NCBI GenBank assembly: GCA_033239005.1 | Contig: BSQZ01000052.1 | Coordinates: 3,244,501-3,308,500, forward strand | Length of the DNA stretch: 64,000 nucleotides | Source of the DNA: Lamellibrachia satsuma | Lineage: Eukaryota > Annelida > Polychaeta > Sabellida > Siboglinidae | Direction of reading: 5' to 3' | Shown here: in pieces, positions 40,708-51,608 of the stretch | Numbering within the stretch: the stretch's first letter is position 1 | Layout of the letters: each line of letters begins with the position of its first letter | Translations under genes and position numbers: made by a program | Notes under the pieces: generated by a model | The model's input: the letters and a program-made list of their open reading frames with translations, nothing else | Database searches by the model: none | Told to the model about the DNA's origin: nothing

Positions 40708-43700
40708 CTTGTGCCTGTTGTGACCAACTGTGAACCTGTGCATGTGGTTATAACATCTACCAACATGTGTGCATGTGTATTAATTGTAGCATCTGCATAT
40801 AAACCTTCAGCCAGTCTTGTTAGCAGTTATTACGCCCATCTATAGGTTGTGTTTTTGAGTTACGCCTGCCTTTGAGAGGATGTTGAGTCAGTGTTTCAGC
40901 CAGTCCTTGTTGTGGCAGGTGTTCCCTGTGCTGGCTGGAGTGGTGCCCCAAACGGTGTTGGCGGTGCTACCTGGCAGTCTGGCAGTGAGCCTCAGGAAGG
41001 TGGCGCAGCAGTCTGCAGTGAAGTGGCGCAAGGTCAACAATGGCTACATGATGCATGGACACTGGTCAGACATGATGACCGCTAGGACACACATCCAACA
41101 GGTGATTCGAGGTCTTCTTTCATTCTAAGTTTTCTCCTCATCAACGCTTCAAAATCCAGCAGCTGAATCATCGAACGAACACGTCATAGTCATTGTATGT
41201 TCATTGTATGAACAGATATAATGGCCAGGAGCTGGACAATTTGAGATTAACAGTGATAGGTATATTCTTATTCATGACATGAATGCATGATGCAGAAAAT
41301 TAATAAATTGCATATGATTGATATTATTGTAAAGTTGTCAAGTTTTTATTGAGTGTTGCTGTATCCCTGTCATATGATTGATATCATTGTAAAGTTGTCA
41401 AGGTTTCATTGTGTCTTGCTGTGTCCCTGTCAGATGTTGAAAGATGCCCGCTCCAGCCAGTCCAAGACGTCCTCTAGAGCTCCTAGACGCATCACTAAAT
41501 CAAGTCGACAAGAGGAAAATTACACAATGCAGGGTGAATCTGAGGTGATGGACAGTAGCACAGTGAAGGATGACAGGGGTGCAACCCCACCTACTGACCC
41601 TGGAAGGACAGGGGAAGGGGTGAAAGAGGAGGTGGAGGGTGAATATTGTGGTCAGGACCAAGACAAATCTGAAGACTATGAAGACATTACTATTGATGAG
41701 GCAACCACAGGTTTGTAATAAACTAACAAACTAAATAATATAATTATAGTATAAAACATGCACTTTATATTCCTAATGGTCATGAGTTTAAAACATAGAT
41801 ATGCAAGTAAATACAGTATCGCTTAAAATTAAATAATAACAAATGAGAGTATATTCTCAAATGCAGTCACGATAGATTAAACAAATGAGAAATATATGGG
41901 TAAAATACATTCCAATTAAAAATACAGTCCAGTTAAAATGTTTGTGGCCTCGCGCATCACAGTTGTTTGGTCGAAGATATTGTTCAGAAACCATTCAGGT
42001 TGCATTCTGAAAGAAGTGAAATATTCATATATTTTTTATTACTTTATTACTAAATACCTCATTCAATAAATTAATGCTTCTGTATATCAAGCAATGATAT
42101 TCATAACAGAGAACTTTCACTATTAGGACTCCCATTGAAAGGAACATCCACTTAAAAGGAACAACTTTGAAATTCCTGTTCTGGCCTGCACTGTTTTGCG
42201 GATTTATGGTTATAAGGAACATTGGAGATGTGGAACTGTTTGGCCCAGTCACGACATGTTCCTTATGCCGAGAGTCCATTGTATATCTGCTTAGTTTAAT
42301 AATCAGGCTTAGATTTTTCCGGGAGTCTGTGAGTCCGCGACTCCTTTTTTCAGACTCCAGACTCCTTATTCCATGTGACCCTACTTTAGAAGATGATAAA
42401 TGCAGTGGTAAACTGGCCGATTTCAAATGTCTGTCAACATGCGTGTACATTGACAATCAAATCTGTTTGTCCGAAAATACCCGTACATGTGAACAGTATG
42501 AGAGTGTGTTACACTCCCACCAATTTCCTGTGAAAATCAATGCTTGACAATGCATTTATTTTCTATGATTCCTGTCCAATTATTATATTTGTTTTCTGTG
42601 TTGTGTTCAGAAGTAAAGAGAGAGCCGAAGGGTCGAAGCCTACAGACACGCACCAGACGAGGTCTACATAACCGCATCATCTTCAAGAATCCAGAGCAGG
42701 CGAGTCGCACGTGCAATGAGTGTGGCTACCAGTCGACAGTGGAGGGCATCAAGAAACATCGTGCACGGCGACACGCATCAGTTGAACATGAGTGTGCCGT
42801 CTGCGGCATGAAGTTTGGTATCCGGTACGACATGAGACGACACCGCATGACGCACTTCGATGTACATGGGAATATGCTTCCTGACGCTGTGACATTGCTG
42901 AAGTCTTTCCAGCCTGATGCATCACCAACGTCGCTGTCACATTGGGAGACGTCATTTGTCCCGGAAGGATCAGCGAATGATGTCGCAAAATCTCAGGATG
43001 AGATTAAAGACATCCAAGAACTACTGGACTTCAGAAACGATGACTCGGCCCAATCAGGAGACAAAGATGTTTTGGAGAAAGAACAAAGCATTTCCTCTGA
43101 CAACATAGGTTAGTGTTTTAAGATACAGCTGTATGTTGTTGTTTGAGCTCATGTATCTGAAGTCATCGAGAGCTTGTCTTTTGTGTTTATTTATGTGTGT
43201 TGGGAGGAAGGAAGTCTAGGAGACCTGCCCCTTGGTTGTCCATTGTTTTTTTTTATGTGTGTTATCTGGTACATGAAGTCCTGGAGACCTGCCCCTTGGT
43301 TGTCCATGGTGTGTTTATTGATGTGTGTTGTCTCGTGCAGGAAGTCCAGGAGACCTGCCCCTTGGTTGTCCATGGTGTGTTTATTGATGTGTGTTGTCTC
43401 GTGCAGGAAGTCCAGGAGACCTGCCCCTTGGCTGTCCATGGTTTGTTTATTGATGTGTGTTGTCTCGTGCAGGAAGTCCAGGAGACCTGCCCCTTGGCTG
43501 TCCATGGTTTGTTTATTGATGTGTGTTGTCTCGTGCAGGAAGTCCAGGAGACCTGCCACTTGGCTGTCCATGGTTTGTTTATTGATGTGTGTTGTCTCGT
43601 GCAGGAAGTCCAGGAGACCTGCCCCTTGGCTGTCCATGGTTTGTTTATTGATGTGTGTTGTCTCGTGCAGGAAGTCCAGGAGACCTGCCCCTTGGCTGTC

Positions 43701-46700
43701 CATGGTTTGTTTATTGATGTGTGTTGTCTCGTGCAGGAAGTCCAGGAGACCTGCCCCTTGGCTGTCCATGGTGTTCAGTCACATGCTTCAATCTCAATGA
43801 TCTCCACCAGCACTGCAGCAACAAACACTTGAAGTGGTCACTCCTGTGTCCAGTCTGTGACCAGCAGTGTGCCAGCAGGGAAGATTTATCAGACCACTGC
43901 AGTGAGGCCCACGCTGGGGTGGATGTCCCATTGACTGATGGTTAGTCAATGTTTTATTGTTATTTACAATGGCTGCTGTTAAGCATTTTAAAACCATGTC
44001 ATTTCTCATCATTATTTAAGTTTTAACCAAAGTTGACAAACATTTTAGTTCATATTGTAGCTATTTCATAGTGCTCAAGATAGGTAAAAGTTTAACCATT
44101 TTAAATAAATTTCGTATTTCAAAAGACCCTGTCTTAACTAACTGCAGTCTTTAAAAAAGTGTTTATTGCTATTCAGATCAAGTAATTTCTATCGACTGTT
44201 TAGGTTATCAATTTCAGCCAATGTAAAGCATAATATTCTTTTCCTGATACTACATATGTTTAGTCACATGAAACAAATTCATATTTCAAGAGAACAAGTT
44301 GTTAAAGGTCACCTTTGTGGTTTCAGACAAGTCACTATCTGCCGTATGTCATCTGTGTCAATTCAAAGGGAATGTCTCAGACATGTCAAGTCACATGACC
44401 ACATCACACACTGTCATGTTTCACTGTCGTCTCTGCGACCAACCTCTGGTTGCCAAGGATGACCTGAGTCGCCATAGAGACGAGCATCTCGCTGCAGGGA
44501 CACTTCCAGGGTCGGGCATGGGGAGTGAGAAGAAGTCACGGCTGGGCAGGAAACCTGTGAAGAAGCCACTTAGACTGCCAAAGGAATACCTCAAGTTCAC
44601 TTGTGAGATTTGTGGTCGTAAACTGGAGGGACGGGCATCATACAGCGTCCACATGAAGACGCACCGCGTGAAGCCGCTGCTGCAGTGCGACCAGTGTGAC
44701 TTCAGGTTTGTTGCTCACTGGGTACGACAGACATTATGTGGTCTTTAAAAAGCAAACTGGATCTAACAAATGTGATACAATATATTATAGTATGCTTGTT
44801 ATTTTCATGGAGGTTTAGAAAGTCAAGCAAGAAGTGACATGAAGTGACATGAATTGACATGCAATAAATGTATTTAGTGTGTTAGCTGTAGCTACACCAA
44901 AGACAGCAGGGTTGTGTTCAGAATTAGTACAAACACACATGTAATGGAAATATTTTAACAGTCATATTTTAGTTATTGTAAACAAATTATAATTTTATTA
45001 CATGAACAAAAGTTTGTTTCTTCAAATTGTACATCCCTGTTCACGTTTTTGTCAATGTTAAGAATTTTGTCAGCATTGTCTCTCATTGTGTCTTGAAGCT
45101 ACTACAAACCCAGCCTGTATTGTGGTCAACATTGTCTGTTGTGTCTTGAAGCTGCTACAAACCTGGCCTATATTGCGGTCAACATTGTCTGTCCTGTCTT
45201 GCAGCTGTTACAAGCCTGGCCTGTACAACCAACACTACCGACGCAAGCACTGTGACGAACGCCACCCGTGTAGTTTGTGTGGCACTGTGTGTGCGTCTGA
45301 AGCCAACCTCAAGTTCCACCTGCAGTCAGTTCACCGCCAGGGCCCCTCCAGCGTGTGCGAGCAATGCGGCAAGGTCTTCAGCACGCGCAGGTTCCTCCAG
45401 GTGCATGTCCGGCGCGTTCATCGCGCCGAGAAACGCTACTTCTGTAAAGTGTGCGGCAAGGGATTCTTTGAGCGCGTGCGAATGACAGAACATGAGTAAG
45501 TATGTCATTCAGTGCATATGTTTGTTGTACAGCCATGTCACTACAAACGTCTCCAACTGATCTACAACATTATGAACCTATATTTTGTTTTATCGGTTGT
45601 TCGATGAATAAATGCCATGGATGTTGTATTTAATTTCCATGGTTGATTATAATTGTGTAGATATAAATGTGTAGCAGATGATTCTTAAGTCTGTGCTCTC
45701 CTTCTGAGTAACATGGATGAGTTATGTGTAATATGTGTGATTTGTGAGTATCATGCATTCTTTGTGAGTAACATGCATGATTTGTGAGTAACGTATGATT
45801 TTTTTTAATAATAATTGTGAATAACGTATGATTTGTGAGTATTGTGTGATTTGTGAATAACATGTGATTTGTGAATAGCAAGTGTGATTTGTGAGTAAAC
45901 TGTGCGACTTGTAACAATGTGTTTTGTGAATAACACATGTGATTTGTGAGTAATATGTGATTTGTGAGTAAGATGTGTAATTTGTGATTAACATGTGTGA
46001 TTTGTGAATAACATGTGATTTATAACATGTGTGATTTGTAATGTGTGATTTATAGCATTTTTCATTTGTGAGTAAAGTTTGATTTGTGAACAACATGTGA
46101 TTTATGAGAAATGTGTAATTTGTGAGTAACATGTGATTTGTGAGTAAATTGTATATTTTCTCTCTAACAAACTAGCATACAAGATTTATGTATAACATGC
46201 AAGATCTGTGAGTAACATATATGTTTTATGAGCCCTGTATGTATTCGTTGTCAGTGGGTGCCCATGTGTTAATAATGGTCTCATTGCCAGAGAGGTGCAC
46301 AAGGAGGGTGCAGCACGTGAGCATCTCAAGAACTTCACATGTTCGTTCTGTGGCAAGCGGTTCCTGCGCCAGGCCCACATGCTGCAGCATGAGAACACCC
46401 ATACGGGCAGGAAGCCGTTCCAGTGTAAAGTGTGCGGCAAGGCGTTCTGTTACAACGCCGAGGGTGAGTTACATGGGGTACACCAAGCAAGTGTAGTGAA
46501 CAAGTATAAATCATGTGTGAGATGGATGGGTGGGTGGGTGGGTGGGTGGATGGATGGATGGATGGATCTTTCGGCAAAATTAGCATTCAAGACAACAACC
46601 TCCAGGTGGCTTGTTGGCAATGCATATTAAGTGTCAGGTTTTCATGAGTACTTTTTATACATATAAGTAACTCATTGTTATGTAGTGCTTAATTAAGTTT

Positions 46701-49179
46701 GTGATGCATAATTAATAATAGTCAGCCCTGTAACTAGCATACTGGCAAGGTCCCATCCATGTAACATTAAAACATTCTCAAGTCATAATAAACTGGATAC
46801 TGTTGCATCGCCTGCAAATTTCTCATTAAATTCCTACGTCACAAACTTAATTAAGCATAATGAATGTATATTTATTACATACATAACAATATCATTTTAT
46901 TAACTGATTAGATCCCACAACGGCTGCGGCCGGCCGCTCTGTGCAGTCCTGGAACGGCCGCCGCCGGCCGCATACAGGACCCTCTATTAAAAAAATCCTG
47001 GTGAATAACTACTGAACTAAACGCTACCAAATTGTGCCACACCCTAGCGGATACATTTTGCAACAACAACAGCTCGTTACGTGCATGTGTTGCCCTTTCG
47101 GAAATCTTGATTTTCATCAGTTTTGTTCACGCTATCTCGAAAATTTTTATTTCTATATTTGTCATGATAAAATATGGTGTAACCTGAAAAATAACCGTCA
47201 AAATTTGATAATGTTTTCAGTGGTGCAAAGCTAACACATATAACTACATGTTCTTCGCTGAGTTACATAGGGTTATAGCATGGGATCATTGTCAAATGTC
47301 AGTCGCAACTTTCAAAGTTTTAACAAATGTACTATTTTGTCTTTGCAAATTGTTATCAAATGTCAACATTTTATTAATATATCCTATTTCTATGTATACA
47401 TGCATGTGGAGAAATTACTACTCTTCAAAATAAACACAACTTATAATTGTCAATTTTGAATAGTTTTTTCTACAGATTTTTGAACACAAGGAAGTAAAAT
47501 CGCTTAAAAGTTGCCAGAAATCCTGGGCACATGGTGGCATGTTTTAATAAAATCCTGGGGCCTAATGGGTTAAAATGTGGATTTTGGCCAAGCTTTTCCG
47601 AATGAAATCCATAAGGTTCTAATTTTCAGTGAGGAAGCACATGGCAGTGCACAGTGACTTGCGCCCTCACCGCTGCACGCACTGTGGCAAGGGCTTTAAA
47701 TTTCGCTACAAGCTGACGTACCACATGACACTACACACGAAGGAGAGCAAGCATCGATGCAACGACTGTGGCAAGGTGTTCACCGTCAACACAACGCTCA
47801 AGAAACACCGCTGCAAGGGGCGGACTGCAGGCTCTTGGAACACAGGCCAGGAATTGACTCAGCATGTCCTACACATCATAGTGCCTGATGAACAGGACAC
47901 TGACGACGTCAAGTCACAACTGGCCACATTGATGCCACAAGACTGGGCAAGTCAGGTATATCCATTGTTTAGTCGTGTGGTCATTTATTATACGAAGTAC
48001 GAGGCATAATTCATGTGGTTTTATGGACATGTGGTCTTCACAATCAGATGCCATGTCTGTTGCAGGCATAGGCAGTCATTCATGACCCTGAAGGATTTTA
48101 ATTCTTTGTCAATCTCTGCTTCTTTTCCTGTCAGTCTTTCCCGTTTATCACTAGATGATCTAGTTTTCTCTTTCTGTATGTGCTCTATGTAGCATGTAGA
48201 CAGGTGGGACAGGTGTGTAATCTGTTCGTGCATAACTTTCTTAGACATGTAAAAATCGGTAATCCTTTTCTTTACGCTCATGTCAGATTATTATGAGAGA
48301 TTTTGACTTGATTATCTGATTTATTTTAATTCATTGACATGCCTTTCACTGTTTGTATATAAAGTAATGTTTTTTCGTTCATTTCTCTCAGCCATTAACT
48401 GTAACTGTAATAGTTTAGTGTGGACTTATGAAGAGGATGAGTAAGTAAGTAATGGTTTAGTCATACAACCTTTCTATTATCTTGAAATGATTGCTGTATG
48501 TTATTAGGGTACTGTTTACATTGCATTGCTGTGAAAGCTCATTACCTTAAACGCTATCTCAAAAACTGAATAGAAAAGGCAATTCGCTTCATAACAGAGG
48601 TAGTTATATATTTGAATTGTACAACATTGTTGTTTGTTGTAGATGGAGATGAAGCCCGAGGGCGTGGCAGTGGATATGGTGGAGGGTGTCACTGATGGCA
48701 TGGTGGAAGAAGTGACAGAAAGTGTGACGCAGGACGAGGCTGTCAACGGAGCAGGGGTTGTGTACATGTGTGGGGTGTGTAGTATGATGTTCAGTGACCA
48801 GGACCTGGTCAACACACACATGCTGGAACACGGCACGACGGCAGAGGTCCTCGTCGAGCAACACCAAGTGTCAGAATCACAAGCATGTGACATGTCACAC
48901 CTGCAACCAGACATGATGTCAGAAGCAGAAACAGACGTCACGGCAAGTATGCAGGGAACTGTCATACTGCAAGAACCAGAGATGCAAGGTGACGTTGTAT
49001 CACAGATGTATGTCATTGCGCATTCTGAGCCCGAGGTGATGTCAGGTCAGATGCTGTCAACTACAGAAGCCATGACAGCTGTTGATGGTGATGTGCAAGT
49101 GGAAGTTGTCACACTGCAACCTGTTGATGACACTGATCTGGAGACTGCAGCCACAGCACTAACTCACCTTGCCCGATGA
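36854..49179 (+). CDS. C2H2 zinc-finger protein with AT-hooks (14 exons, 1223 aa)
   Basis: Exons: 36854-36880, 38169-38367, 38666-38800, 39527-39636, 40092-40397, 40892-41101, 41434-41710, 42611-43108, 43737-43940, 44327-44705, 45205-45495, 46291-46463, 47630-47955, 48643-49179. The sum is 3672 nt and all junction phases agree. The N-terminal part is Cys-rich, then come two AT-hooks, a hydrophobic exon, an acidic region and about 16 C2H2 fingers. It should be a nuclear DNA-binding regulator. I do not recognise an orthologue in a named family. Exon 1 (MATQTMKAV) is the least certain. Three acceptors (exons 7, 9 and 11) sit inside tandem duplications. Confidence 0.88.
39269..39440 (+). repeat. 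Dispersed repeat family R1, copy 4 (diverged)
   Basis: The words caaagtcaactctttc, ttattaaactatgtg and gttcacacactacag, in that order and with that spacing, match copies 1 and 3. It lies in intron 3 of the zinc-finger gene, showing that R1 is dispersed and not confined to the receptor loci. Confidence 0.5.
39527..40397 (+). CDS. Zinc-finger gene exons 4-5: linker and AT-hooks
   Basis: Exon 4 (39527-39636) is a Ser/Thr/Lys-rich linker. Exon 5 (40092-40397) encodes [13 protein letters not shown] and [13 protein letters not shown] (residues about 194-217), two AT-hook motifs with the GRP core flanked by basic residues, followed by an acidic Glu-rich end. AT-hooks bind the minor groove of AT-rich DNA and often assist finger arrays. 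Confidence 0.85.
40672..40707. repeat. (ACGC)n microsatellite in zinc-finger gene intron 5
   Basis: Nine ACGC units. Confidence 0.95.
40892..41710 (+). CDS. Zinc-finger gene exons 6-7: hydrophobic exon and acidic region
   Basis: Exon 6 (40892-41101) encodes 70 residues, [20 protein letters not shown] and [20 protein letters not shown] among them. Only the acceptor after gagtca|g gives an in-phase, stop-free exon; a competing tttcag 8 bp downstream puts a TAG in frame. Exon 7 (41434-41710) encodes a Ser/Lys/Arg start and an acidic tail ending [10 protein letters not shown]. No known domain is recognised in either; the hydrophobic exon could be a protein-interaction helix pair. Confidence 0.75.
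41318..41440 (+). repeat. Two tandem copies of the exon 7 acceptor region (~61 bp)
   Basis: The stretch from atatgattgatat to tgtatccctgtcat (first copy) is repeated as atgattgatat to tgtgtccctgtcag (second copy). The second ends in the real acceptor; the first has CAT in place of CAG. Confidence 0.8.
42611..43940 (+). CDS. Zinc-finger gene exons 8-9: fingers 1-4
   Basis: Exon 8 (42611-43108) encodes [21 protein letters not shown] and [21 protein letters not shown], followed by about 100 residues of acidic, Ser-rich spacer. Exon 9 (43737-43940) encodes [18 protein letters not shown] with a distal His, and [18 protein letters not shown] with a distal His. The CPWC of finger 3 comes from the end of the 66-bp repeat unit that precedes the exon. 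Confidence 0.88.
43180..43773 (+). repeat. 66-bp minisatellite (9 copies) containing the exon 9 acceptor
   Basis: The word gaagtccagg (or a variant) recurs every 66 bp, with exact spacing in the copies from 43341 to 43737. Seven copies carry the complete acceptor tgtctcgtgcag followed by gaagtccagg and then the first 36 bases of exon 9; the first two copies are diverged there. Only the last copy leads into the zinc-finger coding sequence. The others hit an in-frame TGA (tttattgatg) 16 codons after the acceptor. Confidence 0.95.
44327..46463 (+). CDS. Zinc-finger gene exons 10-12: fingers 5-13
   Basis: Exon 10 (44327-44705): [42 protein letters not shown], a basic linker, [21 protein letters not shown], and the start of CDQCDF. 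Exon 11 (45205-45495) completes that finger and adds three more, including [22 protein letters not shown] and [18 protein letters not shown]. Exon 12 (46291-46463) has [21 protein letters not shown], a HTGRKPF linker close to the TGEKP consensus, and half of [14 protein letters not shown]. Three fingers are split by introns, which is useful confirmation of the junctions. Confidence 0.92.
45074..45240 (+). repeat. Three tandem copies (53-56 bp) across the exon 11 acceptor
   Basis: Units start cattgtct at 45074, 45130 and 45183. Each contains gtcttg, an AG, and a copy of the exon start (ctactacaaacccagcctgt, ctgctacaaacctggcctat, ctgttacaagcctggcctgt). The first two have ttgaag where the real site has ttgcag. 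Confidence 0.85.
45715..46225. repeat. Degenerate ~18-bp repeat array in zinc-finger gene intron 11
   Basis: Many variants of tgatttgtgagtaacatg are scattered in tandem through about 500 bp with irregular spacing. The repeated gagtaac/gtgagtaa words mimic 5' splice sites. No coding capacity. Confidence 0.8.
46527..46566. repeat. (GGGT)n(GGAT)n microsatellite
   Basis: A short compound tetranucleotide run immediately downstream of exon 12. Confidence 0.9.
46600..47629. other. Intron 12 of the zinc-finger gene; GC-rich dyad, no exon
   Basis: Mostly AT-rich with no exon. At 46918-46975 there is an isolated GC-rich stretch with two cggccggccgc-like dyads (gcggccggccgctct and ccgccgccggccgca), possibly part of a transposon end; related words (aaatcctgg) recur near 46997 and 47520-47560. 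Confidence 0.4.
47630..49179 (+). CDS. Zinc-finger gene exons 13-14: last fingers and acidic C-terminus
   Basis: Exon 13 (47630-47955) completes the split finger with VRKHMAVH and adds [21 protein letters not shown] and [19 protein letters not shown], then a Gln/Asp-rich linker. Exon 14 (48643-49179) opens [20 protein letters not shown], carries one isolated finger [21 protein letters not shown], and ends in a long acidic Met/Val/Glu/Thr-rich tail that looks like a transcription activation region. Stop TGA at 49177-49179. Confidence 0.9.
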
Positions 49180-49335
49180 CAGCTCCTGCCTTGCCCGATG
49201 ACAACTCCTGCCTTGCCTAAAGACAGCTCCTGCCTTGTCCAATGACAGCTCCTGCCTTGCCTGACGACAACTCCTGCCTTGCCTATTGACAACTCCTGCC
49301 TTACCCAATGACAGCTCCTGCGTTGTCCTACACTA
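49168..49335 (+). repeat. 22-bp minisatellite (about 7 copies) starting across the zinc-finger stop codon
   Basis: Units of the form ccttgcccgatgacagctcc tg repeat every 22 bp with moderate divergence. The first unit contains the codons for the last residues and the TGA stop; the rest is 3' UTR. Confidence 0.9.
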
Positions 49336-49518
49336 ACTTCTGTTGCTTGTCTGGACAACATTGTTGATCAACGATGCATCAAACAGTCTAGAAAATAATG
49401 TTGATAAATATCACAGTAAATAGTTTTCTTTACAAGATTGTAAACAAATGTAACAAACAATTGTCTTAACAGTAGTATTAGCAAATATTGCAGCCCAACT
49501 TTGATAAGCAATGCTAGC

Positions 49519-49524
49519 AATAAA
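49519..49524 (+). terminator. Candidate poly(A) signal AATAAA of the zinc-finger gene
   Basis: AATAAA lies 340 nt downstream of the stop codon in an AT-rich 3' region. It is the first canonical hexamer after the 22-bp array. The cleavage site is not determined. Confidence 0.4.
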
Positions 49525-50529
49525 ATGTTGTGTTTATTGCATGGGTTTGTAAATCTTAAATAGAAAATGTTGCATTTAAGTTGACATTGGCATGTTGTAC
49601 TACTCTGTGTTATGATGTTTATTATTATGTAGTAATATACTACTTTTTGATGAGTTATGTATTCATTTTTTAAGCAATAGACAAGTAATACGTAATAGGT
49701 TCCCACAATATAAATATATTGTATAATATGATTTAGTAATATATTACATTTCTAAAGGATATTAATTTATTTTAGCGACTGCAATATATCATTCAGTTCC
49801 TGTCCAGCTGCATTTCATTCTGGCAACTTTTGTAGATAACATTGAATGACTCCTTGTGCAAACTAATGAAAAGATAGTCATGTCTACAGGCATAGAATAC
49901 TTACACCAACCCATATGAGTGGCCAGACAAGTATAAGCTATTCCATGCTAAATAGTTAACTTGTAATTTTATGTTCACTGCCACACTGGTACAACGTATT
50001 ATATATGAAAACTTGACAAACTTTGCTCTTCTACCCGGGCAGACTGTTCTACGTCTATTTCATTATATTGATGCAAACTATTATTTTTGTTAATATTAAA
50101 TACCAAGCTCTTTATTATTGCTCATTACAAATATGCTGCTGTTCAAATGGTATACATTAATAATGTATGTCATATTATGTTCTCACAATGTAATTATGTT
50201 CACTTAATCTTTTTGTTCTTTTGGTTAGTATTGTACAAGCAACGGATTTGGGAAGTTGGAAGTATACTTTAATATTAGATTTATAAATATTTATAAGTGG
50301 TTGGATCAATTAATATTGACTGGATCCCAACTAGTAACATAAAACATAATGATTATCCCTTTTGTATGAATACAAATAATTGCAAATATTTTACTTCCGT
50401 TTAATTTTCAAAATCATTTAATTCTAGCAATCTCTCTCAATGTTCTGTATCGACTGTCATAGTTTAGAGGCCCACTGGGATTCTGTACAAGAATTACTTT
50501 TTAATATGTTTTCAAATGGTCTCAACTAG
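49525..50529. other. Intergenic, AT-rich, no gene seen
   Basis: Only short frames and no recognisable exon, RNA or transposon end before the LINE that starts near 50530. Confidence 0.45.
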
Positions 50530-50956
50530 ATTTAATCGGCCTAACAGAAGTGTTTAAAATTCAAGACGTCCTATGGTAAAATATAAATGGTTATCACAGT
50601 TTACTATCCAACACAAGATTAGATACAGATGATCAGCATGGTGGAGTTGGGTTATATATTAATGAAAGATTTACATACTTCAAACGTGAAGATCTCTCAA
50701 TATTCATTCCTCATGTATTTGAATCCATATTTTTTAAGTGCAAGCTAATCAAAATAAACCTATAATAGTAGGTGTAATTTATCATCCCAACTCTCCTCCC
50801 CGTGCAGTTCTTGATTTATTTATGAGTAAAATATTAGAAATCCATGATAAAATCTCAAATGAAAACGGTTTACTTGATGGGGGATTATAATATTAATTTA
50901 CTAAACTTTGACAGTCATCAAAAAAACCAATGACTTCATTGACAGTGTAATAGCAC

Positions 50957-51175
50957 AAGGATACATCCCACATGTAACCAAACCAACAAGGATACATCCC
51001 ACGTATAACCAAACCAACAAGGATACATCCCACATATAACCAAACCAACAAGGATACATCCCACATATAACCAAACCAACAAGGATACATCCCACATATA
51101 ACCAAACCAACAAGGATACATCCCACATAACCAAACCAACAAAGATACATCCCACATATAACCAAACCAACAAGG
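50957..51175 (+). repeat. 31-bp minisatellite inside the LINE endonuclease remnant
   Basis: The unit aaggatacatcccacatata accaaaccaac repeats about seven times with a 31-bp period. It comes from a single endonuclease segment (reading AQGYIPHVTKPTRI); the LINE reading resumes on the far side (FTTAIDHLYSNHTHPNYESG). Confidence 0.9.
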
Positions 51176-51608
51176 ATAACACAAGTTTTCACAACTGCAA
51201 TAGATCATTTATATTCTAACCATACTCATCCAAATTATGAATCTGGGATTATTATCGCAGATGTAGCTGATCATTTTGGAATATTTAATATATGGTACAC
51301 CTAGACAAAAATCAATATATATTAAAATTAAAAATAACTAACGTTTTAACGTTTAGGAATTTAGTGCTGATTATTCATCGGTATTATCCGTTACCGATGC
51401 AAATGAAGCATATGACAACTTTATGTTAATATGTCACTTTACGAAATATCTTGTCCAATCAAGACTATCAGAGGCACTAGAAAATATCTTAAACAAGTGC
51501 CCTGGGTTACGTCTGGTATATTGACGTCATCAATACATAAAGCAAAGAAGCTAAATAAACCAAATCCAGAGACAGCTAGTGCACATAGTGAGTACTGTAG
51601 AATCTTTA

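Noticed and set aside
40898..40900. Acceptor tttcag for zinc-finger exon 6
   Set aside because: It leads to an in-frame TAG before the donor. The acceptor 8 bp upstream gives a stop-free exon in phase.
46918..46975. CpG-rich dyad as a promoter or CpG island
   Set aside because: It is only about 60 bp long, lies inside an intron, and resembles transposon terminal sequence more than an island.
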